Of a stretch of 64,000 nucleotides of DNA, positions 51,653-60,605 are shown piece after piece. Each line of letters begins with the position of its first letter. Position 1 is the stretch's first letter. The translations under genes and the position numbers were made by a program. The notes under the pieces were generated by a model, which was not told where the DNA came from, ran no database searches, and worked only from the letters and a program-made list of their open reading frames with translations. The stretch is from Paenibacillus humicola (GTDB lineage Bacteria; Bacillota; Bacilli; Paenibacillales; Paenibacillaceae). The DNA lies in NCBI RefSeq assembly GCF_028826105.1, contig NZ_JAQGPL010000001.1, forward strand, positions 5,110,501 to 5,174,500, in the 5' to 3' direction.

Positions 51653-52807
51653 CTACGCCTGCAGCGATTTGCCGCCCGACTCCGTTCTGCTGCTCACCAG
51701 CGCCTTGATCCGGCGATAGGCCATCCGAATGAGGACGGCAAGCAGCACCGAACCGGCGGCGCAGAACGCGAACGCCGCAATCGTCCGGACCGTGACCGAG
51801 CCGCCCGGCAGCAGGCGGTCCGCAAGCTGCTCGGTATATTTCAGCACATAGGCGTGAGCGAGGTACGCCACATAGGAATACGACCCCGCCAGGACGACCG
51901 CCTTCCGCAGGAAAGCCGGCGCGGACCGGTCGAACAGGAGCGCCAGCGCGTAGACGGCGCATACCGACAGCGTCAGAAAGACGGCCATGACGGGCCGGAG
52001 CAGCGCCAGCTGGTCGAAGCGGACGACGAGCCTCGGATCCGTTTGAAAACGGGAAACGGCATCGTACAGCATGACGCCGACGGCGGCCGCGAATAAAGCG
52101 CCGAGCAGAAAGCGGCTCTGGTCCAGCCGGCGGCGCCACCGGTCCGCATAAAGCCCCGCCGCGGCGCCGAGCGCAAAGTAGAACGTATACATCAGCGCGT
52201 TGCGGTCCAGATAGGTCGTGAACCAGGAGCTGACGACCGGCAAATGGAGCGCCGCCGCCGACCGGTACAGCGCGCCGCCCGAATGCATCAGCCAGAGGTA
52301 AAGCATTCCGAAAACCGCTAAAGCGGCCGCGGCCCGAACAGGAGAGCTTGGCTTCAGCCGTATGACAAGCCGCTGAACGAACGGAAACGCCAAGTAAAAC
52401 TGGAACACCATCACGATATACCACAAATGATAGCTCGCTTTTCCCGTCAGCACCATAAGCCCGAGCTTTGGCCAGGACTCCGCCCGGGTAAGGTCCAGAT
52501 GCTGAAACTCCGCAGCGTACAGCACGGCCCAGGGCACATATGGCAGCAAAACATCGCGGCAGCGCTTGCGGATAAAAGTGCCGTACCGGATTTTCTCGTC
52601 GTAATTATAAAAAAGGACCATGCCCGTAATGAAAACGAAGAGCGGTACGGCAAACTTCGCCAGCAGCAGGAGCAGGCCGAACAGCACGCCGTCTTCCATC
52701 CGCGTATCGGGCAGCGGAAAATAATGTGCGACGGCGTGCTGCATGACGACCGCCAGAAACGCAAATCCGCGCAGCGTTTCAATTTCCTCGATTTTCGTTT
52801 TTCTCAT
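51653..52807 (-). CDS. Acyltransferase family 3 membrane protein
   Basis: 384 residues, about ten membrane segments. The N-terminal signature IETLRGFAFLAVVMQHA includes the conserved Arg and His of acyltransferase-3 enzymes; RCRDVLLPYVPWAVLY near 83 and SYHLWYIVMVFQFYLAFPF near 125 are also typical. Such proteins O-acetylate cell-wall or surface polysaccharides (OatA/IcaC-like). It has no SGNH domain. GGGAGGGAG lies about 12 bp before ATG 52807. Substrate unknown. Confidence 0.88.
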   Translation of the reverse strand: MRKTKIEEIETLRGFAFLAVVMQHAVAHYFPLPDTRMEDGVLFGLLLLLAKFAVPLFVFITGMVLFYNYDEKIRYGTFIRKRCRDVLLPYVPWAVLYAAEFQHLDLTRAESWPKLGLMVLTGKASYHLWYIVMVFQFYLAFPFVQRLVIRLKPSSPVRAAAALAVFGMLYLWLMHSGGALYRSAAALHLPVVSSWFTTYLDRNALMYTFYFALGAAAGLYADRWRRRLDQSRFLLGALFAAAVGVMLYDAVSRFQTDPRLVVRFDQLALLRPVMAVFLTLSVCAVYALALLFDRSAPAFLRKAVVLAGSYSYVAYLAHAYVLKYTEQLADRLLPGGSVTVRTIAAFAFCAAGSVLLAVLIRMAYRRIKALVSSRTESGGKSLQA

Positions 52808-53123
52808 TGTCGTTCAGGCTCCCTCCCACCCGTGAAATACGCAGCCGTAGGTTCCAGAGATGGGTACCGCCTGCTTGCTGCCTAACATAATCGTCTTAAA
52901 CCTCCGGACGTCCGGAAACGGAGGCACAGTTTTCTACCCATTACCCGGCCCGCGCAGAATCTAAACCTATCATAAAGGTAAAGCCCGCTTCCCGCCACGG
53001 GCATTATTTCCGGCACCGGATGAAACCGGAAACCGGTCCAAGAAAAAAAGCCCGATCGCTCGGGCTTTTGGAATGACTACCATGACGAAAGAACAGATGT
53101 CCAACAACCAGGTGCGCGAAGGC
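52808..53123. other. Gap upstream of the acyltransferase
   Basis: 316 bp with the acyltransferase promoter and the terminator (53043-53069) of the MFS gene. I see no gene in it. Confidence 0.6.
53043..53069. terminator. Terminator of the MFS gene
   Basis: AAAGCCCGA and TCGGGCTTT around TCGC, followed on the minus strand by TTTTTTTC, 55 bp past the MFS stop. Confidence 0.85.
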
Positions 53124-54302
53124 TTAAACGGCTGCCGCCTTGGAATAAAAACGCTGAAATGCGGCGGAATAAGCAAGCACATAAATCACGATCGCGGCGG
53201 CAAATAAGTTGAGGACCACCAGCGAGGCGGTCAGGTTCAAAAACTGGGTCAGCACGCCGACGCCGACAACCGGAACGATAAACCCGGAATAGCCGCATAA
53301 ATAAAACGCCGAAATGACCCTGTGGCGCTCCTCCGGTCTCGGCAGATGCCCGGCCAGCCTCAGCGCGACCTGGAACGTCCAGCCGCCGCCGACCGCCTGA
53401 ATCAGTATCGCCGCCCAGAGCAAAGGCAGGCTTCCCGTATGACCTGAAGCCACGATGCCCCATGATCCGATGGCCAGAAACAGAATTCCGAGGCGCATCC
53501 GCAAGATGGGGGACGGCCAAGGCGAAAACTGCGCTACGGCTCCGCCGCCGAGCAGCAGCAAAATCAACAGTCCGGAAACCGACAGATTGCTCGTGTGAAT
53601 GACGTTTTTCGCGAAAGAAGGGATCAGCGAGAACGCGATTCCGTGCAGCGTGAATACCGTAAAGACCGGCAGCGCGATCATCGACCAGAAGTGGGAGCGG
53701 ATATCCGCAGGGATACCCAGGGATATCGTCGACGATTTGGCCGGTTTGGAGGGTGAAGCAGCGTCGTGTCCGGGCAGCGTTTCCAGCACGACCAGGGCGC
53801 TGGCCAGCATCGCGAGCAGGAACCAGAAGGGCATATGGAGCGGCCGTACGCCCAGATACTGCAATACGAGCCCGGCGATGGCCGGTCCCACGCCGAATCC
53901 GACGGAGATCGTGACCCCCGATAATTTAATCGCGGACCCCATTTTATTCGGGGAAACCTGCTTTAACAGAAAAGCGACCGCCGAACCCGTAAAGGCACCG
54001 TAAGCGATGCCTTCAAGCAGTCTCGCGGCATAAACCATCCAGGCGTCAAAGCTTGCCAGAAAAAGCAGCGTCGACGCTACGGATAGCCAGACGCTTGCGC
54101 GAAGCACGCGTTTCAATCCCCATTCGCTTCCCTTGGCTCCGACGATGAGCAGGGCAGGCAGCAGCGCCGCCGCGTAAACCGCAAACAAGACCGTAATCTG
54201 CAGGCTCGTTAAATGATAATGCTCTCCGTAAACCGGAAATAATGGCGTAATAAAAGTTGCCCCGCTCGACATCATAAGAATAACCCACAGCATCCGAATC
54301 AT
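53124..54302 (-). CDS. MFS transporter, drug-exporter-like
   Basis: About 392 residues, 12 membrane segments: SSGATFITPLFPVYGEHYHL in segment 1, KGSEWGLKRVLRASVW as the loop 2-3 motif, and LLEGIAYGAFTGSAVAFL near 95. ATG 54302 is preceded by AGGTAGG; upstream in-frame codons have none. It lies 132 bp downstream of the TetR gene on the same strand, with a perfect GAACGTACGTTC palindrome between them, so it is likely the TetR target and exports a toxic compound. Confidence 0.85.
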   Translation of the reverse strand: MIRMLWVILMMSSGATFITPLFPVYGEHYHLTSLQITVLFAVYAAALLPALLIVGAKGSEWGLKRVLRASVWLSVASTLLFLASFDAWMVYAARLLEGIAYGAFTGSAVAFLLKQVSPNKMGSAIKLSGVTISVGFGVGPAIAGLVLQYLGVRPLHMPFWFLLAMLASALVVLETLPGHDAASPSKPAKSSTISLGIPADIRSHFWSMIALPVFTVFTLHGIAFSLIPSFAKNVIHTSNLSVSGLLILLLLGGGAVAQFSPWPSPILRMRLGILFLAIGSWGIVASGHTGSLPLLWAAILIQAVGGGWTFQVALRLAGHLPRPEERHRVISAFYLCGYSGFIVPVVGVGVLTQFLNLTASLVVLNLFAAAIVIYVLAYSAAFQRFYSKAAAV

Positions 54303-54403
54303 AAACCTACCTGCTTTCTTAATGGAATCCATGCGTTTATTACTCAGGCCAAAACAAATCTTCCTCAATATGCCCTTACCGCAGACGATTATTCATATTT
54401 TTT

Positions 54404-54415
54404 GAACGTACGTTC
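54404..54415. promoter_or_regulatory. Probable TetR operator before the MFS gene
   Basis: GAACGTACGTTC is a perfect 12-bp palindrome in the tetR-MFS gap. A related half site (TTTTTTGAACG) occurs near 55060, upstream of tetR, which would fit autoregulation. Confidence 0.55.
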
Positions 54416-54434
54416 CATAAAAGGGCAAAAAAAA

Positions 54435-55022
54435 TTAGAACACGGCCGACAGCGCTACTTTGTAGATCTCCTCCAGCATGCTCCGGTCCGGCGCCGTCTT
54501 GGCCAGCGACAGCAGCCCCTGCCTCGTGCTCAGCAGATAACGCGCCAGCTCGCGCGGGCTGTGCTTGCCGGTCAGCTTCCCCTTCTGCCGGGCTTTCATC
54601 AGAAAACGGTGGAACAGCGCTTCCTGGTTCATGTAGTAGGCCGTCACCCGGCCGGCCACTTCGGGATCGCGCGCGGTGTCCCCGAGCGTCGAGTTCGCGA
54701 TTAAGCAGCCCCGGCCTCTTGACGGGTCGTTCATCGAAATATCGATGACCCGGTCGAAAAACCGTTCCAGCTGCTGCTTCGGATCGCCGGCATCCTCTTT
54801 CAAAATCGAGTTCAGCTCGTCTTCTATACGCTCCGCAAAGCGGTCGAGGCAGGCCAGAAACAGCTCGCGCTTGTCCCCGAACGTATCGTACAGGCTGCCC
54901 CGGTTAATGCCTAGTTTATCGCATAAATCCTGGACCGACGTGCTTTCGTAGCCCTTCTCCCAGAACAGCTCGAGCGCCTGGTTCAGCGCCTTCTCCTGAT
55001 CGAATTCTTTATGGCGCGCCAT
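54435..55022 (-). CDS. TetR/AcrR-family repressor
   Basis: 195 residues. N-terminal helix-turn-helix with ALELFWEKGYESTSVQDLCDK and GINRGSLYDTFGDKRELF; the C-terminal ligand domain has RGCLIANSTLGDTARDPEV, a segment common in TetR_C regulators near MFS or oxidoreductase genes. ATG 55022 has a weak GGGGGAGCG site. It precedes the MFS gene. The ligand is presumably the exported compound. Confidence 0.9.
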   Translation of the reverse strand: MARHKEFDQEKALNQALELFWEKGYESTSVQDLCDKLGINRGSLYDTFGDKRELFLACLDRFAERIEDELNSILKEDAGDPKQQLERFFDRVIDISMNDPSRGRGCLIANSTLGDTARDPEVAGRVTAYYMNQEALFHRFLMKARQKGKLTGKHSPRELARYLLSTRQGLLSLAKTAPDRSMLEEIYKVALSAVF

Positions 55023-55102
55023 CTCGCTCCCCCTTCGATTGCGAATGTTTTTTTCACTATATTCTTTTTTGAACGATAAGTCAATAATTTTGCAAAAAAT
55101 AA

Positions 55103-55135
55103 AGGCAGCTCCGCATACAACGCGGAATACTGCCT
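55103..55135 (-). terminator. Terminator of the sugar ABC/glycosidase operon
   Basis: AGGCAG and CTGCCT with inner CCGC/GCGG; on the minus strand followed by TTATTTTTT. It is about 150 bp past the glycosidase stop, leaving room for the small frame at 55171. Confidence 0.65.
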
Positions 55136-55170
55136 GAAATCCATCCGAAGCCGGGCCGTTGAACGCTGTT

Positions 55171-55260
55171 TTACTCCTGCTGGGCTTTCCGTTCCCGGCC
55201 GGACCGTTTCGTCATGACCTGTCCCGGGATCAGCTTCACGCAGTTCGAAAAGCCGACGTC
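55171..55260 (-). pseudogene. Possible orphan C-terminal fragment after the glycosidase
   Basis: Minus-strand frame ending at TAA 55171-55173 with tail VDVGFSNCVKLIPGQ and TKRSGRERKAQQE. It overlaps no gene and has no start or ribosome site. It may be the 3' end of a deleted gene or of an alternative end for the glycosidase after a frameshift. Weak evidence. Confidence 0.22.
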
Positions 55261-55288
55261 CACAGCTTGCGCTCGGCGTGCCGCGGCT

Positions 55289-56944
55289 CTACCGGTAAGC
55301 CGGCGCTACGACGCCGATGTCGGAAACGGACCTGAACCCGCCGTCTTCGAAGGCCAGCCGCTCGTTGCCTTTGACGGAAACCGGATATTCGCGCCCCTCG
55401 CAGCTGACGGTGCCCTGCACGGTACGGACGCTCATGCCGATCAATTCTTTCAGCCGGCCCTCCCGGTCCGTGACGGCCCGGGTCCCGAACGGAAACCGGA
55501 TATGCTCCTGTCCGTCCCGGTAGATGGCGCAGCCTTCGAGCGTATTGACGAGCTCGAACGGGACGCCGTCCACCGTTCGGGCGTAGGCCGTCCGCTCCGC
55601 GATTTCCGTTCCGTGATCCAGCGGATAAGGCACCAGTCCCGTAAACCACAGGTCGCCTTCCGCCGTGGGCAAAATGCCGCACAGCCGCTCGACGAAATCG
55701 AGCACGCCCAGAATTGCCGGGGAATACGTCTCGGTATATCCCTCCTCGCCAGTCCACGGGCTAAGCGCCTGGGAAAAGCGTTTCATCCGGTTCATCGCCG
55801 CGACGAGCGGGTACATGACCCACGTCAGCTCCACGTAGCGCCGGTGATGCTCGAAGGCGTGCGGCGTCCGGATGATGCTAAGAAAATTGACCGCCCCGGC
55901 CCATGTGTTGTAGCTCGTGAACGGATCGAACCGCGGATCGTCCATCGCGATCGACGTAAACGGATATTTGGCGAAAAATTTGCTCGTATTGAGCAGATAA
56001 CGCCGCAGCATCCGGTCGAACAGCTCGCGGTCCCCGACCTCGCAGGCCAGCACGCGAAGCAGGTTGTCGGACTGCACCCGCACGAATTCGCCGTTCCGGT
56101 CGACGTCGTAGAAGAAATCGTCCGCTTCGTCGTAGCAGTGGGCAAACAGGCTGTCCCTGCTTTGCGCGGCGCGCCTCGTCCATTCGGCGGCATCGCCGGA
56201 AATGCCGAGCTCCCCGGCGATTTTCGCCAAATACGTGCGCTGGCAGATCACGTTCGCGGTCAGATCGGGCGCCAGAAAAGGAAGCGTCGGCGAATCGGGG
56301 TTATATTCCCGCGGATCGCCCAAATGCGGCGTATCGGGCACATGCCAGAAGCGGGAGGACAGGTCGTGTCCCGTATCGAAGGCGGAGAACGCCTCCACGC
56401 ATCCGGTTCCCCGCGTGTTGCGGTAAGCCGCAAGCCAGCCGTCGTAGCGCGTCATCGCTTGGTACATATGCCGCAGGAACGGCTTGTTTCGCCCGTTCAG
56501 CAGGTAGTGGTTCCATACGCACCGGGCCAGCGGCGTCACCAGCTGGATTTGCCGGTACGCCGGGCCCTGCGCGGTCAGCTTATAGGGCATCAGCCCGTCA
56601 GCCCGCTGGTAATCGGCGAACTGCCGGTACGTCGCTTCCGAGACGGAAGGCGCGAAACGAGACAGCAGCTCCGCGTTGATCGTGCCGGTGCTTTCGAGCC
56701 AGCAGCCCAGATATACGCCGCCCTCGTGAAGCACCGGTTCCGTTCCGGCCGCGGGTGCGATGCAGTCCATCAGCTTGCGCAGGGCGGAATAATAGACCTC
56801 TTCAAGCCGCTGCCCCGAAGCGGCGAATTTCACGCCCGAACGCTGCCATTCCGCAAGTACGGCTTCGTCCCCCGGCTTGCCGAGCTCGCCTGCGCGCTCG
56901 GCCGGGTCGGTCCCGCGGAGCCGCTGCAGCAGCGATTTGTCCAT
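55289..56944 (-). CDS. Cytoplasmic (alpha/alpha)6-barrel glycoside hydrolase (GH63/GH37-like)
   Basis: 551 residues, no signal peptide. Helical-toroid architecture of MGH1-like glycosidases: YLGCWLESTGTINAELLSRF near 80, WLAAYRNTRGTGCVEAFSAF near 170, GHDLSSRFWHVP near 195, TSYNTWAGAVNFLSI near 345, and TAEGDLWFTGLVPYP near 440; acidic residues in these segments are the catalytic candidates. ATG 56944 has AGAGG 9 bp upstream. Last gene of the permease-permease-binding-protein operon, so it probably hydrolyses the imported oligosaccharide. Sugar specificity is unknown. Confidence 0.75.
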   Translation of the reverse strand: MDKSLLQRLRGTDPAERAGELGKPGDEAVLAEWQRSGVKFAASGQRLEEVYYSALRKLMDCIAPAAGTEPVLHEGGVYLGCWLESTGTINAELLSRFAPSVSEATYRQFADYQRADGLMPYKLTAQGPAYRQIQLVTPLARCVWNHYLLNGRNKPFLRHMYQAMTRYDGWLAAYRNTRGTGCVEAFSAFDTGHDLSSRFWHVPDTPHLGDPREYNPDSPTLPFLAPDLTANVICQRTYLAKIAGELGISGDAAEWTRRAAQSRDSLFAHCYDEADDFFYDVDRNGEFVRVQSDNLLRVLACEVGDRELFDRMLRRYLLNTSKFFAKYPFTSIAMDDPRFDPFTSYNTWAGAVNFLSIIRTPHAFEHHRRYVELTWVMYPLVAAMNRMKRFSQALSPWTGEEGYTETYSPAILGVLDFVERLCGILPTAEGDLWFTGLVPYPLDHGTEIAERTAYARTVDGVPFELVNTLEGCAIYRDGQEHIRFPFGTRAVTDREGRLKELIGMSVRTVQGTVSCEGREYPVSVKGNERLAFEDGGFRSVSDIGVVAPAYR

Positions 56945-57103
56945 GATCAACGCCTCTTTCCTGGTTTGCTCGAAGGTGCGCCGTTACGCTTGCGCTCTCC
57001 GGCTTCGATTACGCGGCGACTGCCGGGTCGATAGCCGACCCGGCAGCTGCTTGCTTCATCATGTACCTTTCCGTTCGGACGTACCTGTGCCATCCAACCG
57101 GCC

Positions 57104-58465
57104 TTACGGTTTATTGCTGTCGAATATTTTCACGGCGCTGTCGTAGAAATCCTTCGCCGCTTCCTGGACGCTCTTCCGTCCGAAGCCGATTTCCTGCATC
57201 GTCGTATCCTCGAGCTTGTCGAACTCGGCGGAGCCCGGAGGATTGTAGCTGACCTTGACTTGCTCGGCCGCCGCCGTTTTGGATACGGTGTCGCAAAATT
57301 GGTAGACGATTTTATCGGCCGGCGAAGCGTCCTTGGACAGCAGCTCGCGCATTTTCGACGTGACCGGCACGCCGCGGTCGTTGCCGAGAATTTTCGCCGC
57401 GTCCGGATCGTTGATCCAGAAGTTCATCAGGCGGGCCACTTCTTCGGGATGCTGCGTTTTCGCATAGGCCGACATGCCCTGGCTGGATTCGAAGACGACG
57501 CCGTGTCCTTTCGGACCCTTCGGAACCTGAAGCATCGTCAGCTGATCCTGCATCAGGCTTTGATGCGCGCCGAATTGATTCGACGGAATGAGGCCCATCG
57601 CGACTTTGCCGGCCACGATCAGCGATTTGCTCGTATCGCCCGGCGGGTTCGAAATGTACAGCTCCGGCGTCACGACGCCGCCGTTCTTGTGCATTTGATC
57701 CCAGTACGCGAACCATTTCTCGGCATCCTGCTCGTCGAAGCCGAGCTTGTTATTCTCCATATCGTACAGCTGCTTGCCGTTCTGCTTAAACGCGATGTCC
57801 AGGCCGTCCTTCGTGTAATCGTAGGTGCCGTAGTAGCCTTTGCCCAGCTTGTCGGACAGCTCCTTGCTGATTTTCGCGAATGTATCCCAGTCCCAGTCGT
57901 CGGACGGAATCGGAATGCCGGCCTTCTTGAACAGGGCGGTATTGATGACGACCCCGCGGGCGTTGGCTCCGGCGGAGATGTGAACGAGCTTGCCGCCGAT
58001 CGTGCCGTATTGAATCATCGCTTTGTCCATATCGGACAAATCGAGCTGCTTGCCGACGTAAGGCTGCAGGTCGAGCAGAACGCCCTTCTGCGCGTAGTCG
58101 GTGACGTTGCCTCCGAGGAAGAAAACGTCCGGCGCCGTGCCCGACGCGATTTGCGTATTCAGCTTGTCGAAATAACCCGTTTGCGGAGCGAACTCGCCGA
58201 CGACTTTAATGTCCGGATTCTTCTGTTCGAACAAGCGAAGCGCCGCATTCGTGCGGTCGGCCCGCTTCTGATCGCCCCACCACATCATGCGCAGCTCGAC
58301 CTGCTTGCCGGAGCCGCTCCCGCCGCTGCTGCCGGTGTCGCCGCCGGAGCCGGCGCTGCCGTTTCCTCCGCCGCTTGCCGCCGGACCGCCGCCCGTGCCG
58401 CTTCCGCATGCCGTTGTAATCGCTACCAACAGGGCCAGTACAAGAACCCCCAAATATTTGCGCAT
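57104..58465 (-). CDS. ABC transporter sugar-binding lipoprotein
   Basis: 453-residue family-1 solute-binding protein. The lipobox VAITTAC places the lipidated cysteine at residue 20; a Gly/Ser-rich tether (about 21-50) follows, then MMWWGDQKRADRTNAALRLF. GGGGGAAG precedes ATG 58465. It lies downstream of both permease genes, unlike the usual order, and upstream of the glycosidase. It delivers an oligosaccharide to the permease pair. Confidence 0.92.
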   Translation of the reverse strand: MRKYLGVLVLALLVAITTACGSGTGGGPAASGGGNGSAGSGGDTGSSGGSGSGKQVELRMMWWGDQKRADRTNAALRLFEQKNPDIKVVGEFAPQTGYFDKLNTQIASGTAPDVFFLGGNVTDYAQKGVLLDLQPYVGKQLDLSDMDKAMIQYGTIGGKLVHISAGANARGVVINTALFKKAGIPIPSDDWDWDTFAKISKELSDKLGKGYYGTYDYTKDGLDIAFKQNGKQLYDMENNKLGFDEQDAEKWFAYWDQMHKNGGVVTPELYISNPPGDTSKSLIVAGKVAMGLIPSNQFGAHQSLMQDQLTMLQVPKGPKGHGVVFESSQGMSAYAKTQHPEEVARLMNFWINDPDAAKILGNDRGVPVTSKMRELLSKDASPADKIVYQFCDTVSKTAAAEQVKVSYNPPGSAEFDKLEDTTMQEIGFGRKSVQEAAKDFYDSAVKIFDSNKP

Positions 58466-58603
58466 AGCCTGTCTTCCCCCTAAAGATAGAATAAGTTTGT
58501 GTTTTCCGCAATCTTATCGTAGCCGACGGCCCCGCCTAAAGACATGCAATTCCGTCGGCAGTTGATCTGCATTATATTCGGCTGCCGCGCCGCCGCTAAA
58601 CCG

Positions 58604-59449
58604 CTATTTCAGTCCGGTTGTGGCGATTCCGTTGACGAAATACTTTTGGAACGAGAAGAAAATCGTCAAAATCGGGATGAGCGACAGGACCGACATGGCG
58701 AGCAGCGCTCCCCAATCCGATTCGCCCGTAGGGTCGAACATGGACCGGATGCCGAGCTGCACGGTAAACAGCCGCGGCTGGCTCAAGTATATCATTTGGC
58801 TGAAAAAGTCGTCCCATGTCCAGATGAACGTGAAGATCGCGGTCGTAATAAGCGCCGGCACGAGCAGGGGCAAAATAATGCGCGTGTAAATCTGCCTCGA
58901 GCTGCAGCCGTCGATCGTCGCGCTTTCGTCCAGCTCGGACGGTATGCCGCGGATGAACTGGATCATGAGCAGGATGAAGAACGAATCGGTCGCCAGCCAT
59001 TTCGGCACAATCAGTGGAAAGAACGTGTTGATCCACTTAAACTCATTATACAAAATATACTGCGGCACCAGCGTGACGTGGTAAGGCAGCATGATCGTCA
59101 CGAGCATGAAGCTGAACCAGAGCCGCTTGAACCTGAACTGCAGACGGGCGAAGGCGAACGCCGCCAGCGAGCAGGTGACGATGTTGCCGAGCACCGACAT
59201 GCCGGAAATGATAGCCGAGTTGGTAAAAAAACGGCCGAACGTGATGCCTTGAAGCCCCTGCCAGCCCTGCGCGTAATTCTCGAACGTAAACTTCTGCGGC
59301 CATAAGCCCGGCTGTGAGAAGATGAGCTGGTTCGGCTTAAACGAGCTGCTGAGCAGCCAGAATACGGGGTACATCATGAGCAGCCCGACCGCGATGATGA
59401 AGGCGTGCCGAATGACGCGCGAAGCTGCGGATCTGTATGCCATTTGCAT
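58604..59449 (-). CDS. Carbohydrate ABC permease, MalG type
   Basis: 281 residues, six membrane segments. The EAA loop IPSELDESATIDGCSSRQIY is near 190. Two ATG codons, 59449 and 59443, follow GGAGG; the first is given. The start is 9 bp after the MalF-type gene stop, so the pair is co-translated. No ATPase gene is present; a shared MsmX-type ATPase is expected. Confidence 0.92.
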   Translation of the reverse strand: MQMAYRSAASRVIRHAFIIAVGLLMMYPVFWLLSSSFKPNQLIFSQPGLWPQKFTFENYAQGWQGLQGITFGRFFTNSAIISGMSVLGNIVTCSLAAFAFARLQFRFKRLWFSFMLVTIMLPYHVTLVPQYILYNEFKWINTFFPLIVPKWLATDSFFILLMIQFIRGIPSELDESATIDGCSSRQIYTRIILPLLVPALITTAIFTFIWTWDDFFSQMIYLSQPRLFTVQLGIRSMFDPTGESDWGALLAMSVLSLIPILTIFFSFQKYFVNGIATTGLK

Positions 59450-59458
59450 AGCGCCTCC

Positions 59459-60370
59459 TTAATTTCCCGGTTTTCCGTCGCTGTAGAAGACCCAATATTT
59501 CGAGGTCGCGAATACGATCGCCGTGAACGCCCCGATAATGACGAGCATGATCCACGCCAGCGCCGAGGCATAGCCCATATCGAAGAACGAGAAGCCTTTC
59601 AGGTACAAATACAGCGTGTAATACAGCGTCGAGTCGATCGGTCCCCCCCGCCCGTCGCCGATCACGTACGCCGGCGTAAAAACCTGGAACGAATGGATGA
59701 TCGTCATGACGAGATTGAAGAAAATGACCGGGGACAGCAGCGGCAGCGTAATTCGGAACATCTGCCTGACCTTGCTTGCCCCGTCCACCTCCGCCGCCTC
59801 ATACAGATCGGCGGGAATCTGCTTCAGGCCGGCCAGGAAGATGACCATCGCCGACCCGAACTGCCAGACGGAAAGGGTGACGATCGTATACGCGATGTAG
59901 TTCGGATTCGAAATCCACGAAGGACCGGTCAGCCCGAACCAGCCCAGAAAATCGTTGAATAGCCCGTCCCCGTCGAATATCGTCCGCCAGACGACGGCGA
60001 TCGCGACGCTGCCTCCCAGCAGGGACGGCACGTAATAGACGGTCCGGTATATGCCGAGCGCCCGGATGCCTTTGTTCAGCAGCATCGCCACCAGCAGCGC
60101 AAAAACGAGGCGAAGCGGAACGGAAAGCACCACATACTGAAACGTGACCGCGAGCGAATGCCGGAACGAATCGTCCGCCGTGAAAATTTCGTTATAATTT
60201 CCGAGACCAAGCCATTTGGGCGGCTGAAGCAAATTGTATTTCGTCAGCGACAAATAAAACGAGCCGATCATCGGCCCCAGCGTCAGGCAGAAAAAACCGA
60301 CCAGCCAGGGGAGCAGAAATAAATAGGCCGTCCCGTTCTGGCGCCAGACGGCTTTGCGTGCCCGTTCCAT
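59459..60370 (-). CDS. Carbohydrate ABC permease, MalF type
   Basis: 303 residues, six membrane segments starting YLFLLPWLVGFFCLTLGPM. The EAA loop PADLYEAAEVDGASKVRQMF is near 212. It heads the operon; ATG 60370 follows AAAGGGGGG. Partner of the MalG-type gene. Confidence 0.92.
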   Translation of the reverse strand: MERARKAVWRQNGTAYLFLLPWLVGFFCLTLGPMIGSFYLSLTKYNLLQPPKWLGLGNYNEIFTADDSFRHSLAVTFQYVVLSVPLRLVFALLVAMLLNKGIRALGIYRTVYYVPSLLGGSVAIAVVWRTIFDGDGLFNDFLGWFGLTGPSWISNPNYIAYTIVTLSVWQFGSAMVIFLAGLKQIPADLYEAAEVDGASKVRQMFRITLPLLSPVIFFNLVMTIIHSFQVFTPAYVIGDGRGGPIDSTLYYTLYLYLKGFSFFDMGYASALAWIMLVIIGAFTAIVFATSKYWVFYSDGKPGN

Positions 60371-60605
60371 ATTCGCGAGACCCCCCTTTCGTATGCATCA
60401 TGGCCGAGCGAACGGCCGGATATATACAGCATAAGGAATAGCGCCCGCGGAATGAATGTCAATTATTCGGCTTCTCGCTTTCGTTTTTTTCAGGTGAACT
60501 TAGATAATCTAACACCAGCGACACACTTTGTCGATAAAGTATATAGCATTTAGATTTAAATTATCGAAGGTTTGCGTAAAACCGGGTACACGATGGGAGA
60601 ATGAA
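60371..60605. other. Promoter gap and base-composition boundary
   Basis: 235 bp holding the promoter of the sugar ABC operon. At about 60480 the sequence changes abruptly from GC-rich to AT-rich, which continues to the end of the window. Confidence 0.55.

Noticed and set aside
55214..57034. 606-codon plus-strand frame opposite the glycosidase
   Set aside because: Antisense shadow with biased composition and no start signals.
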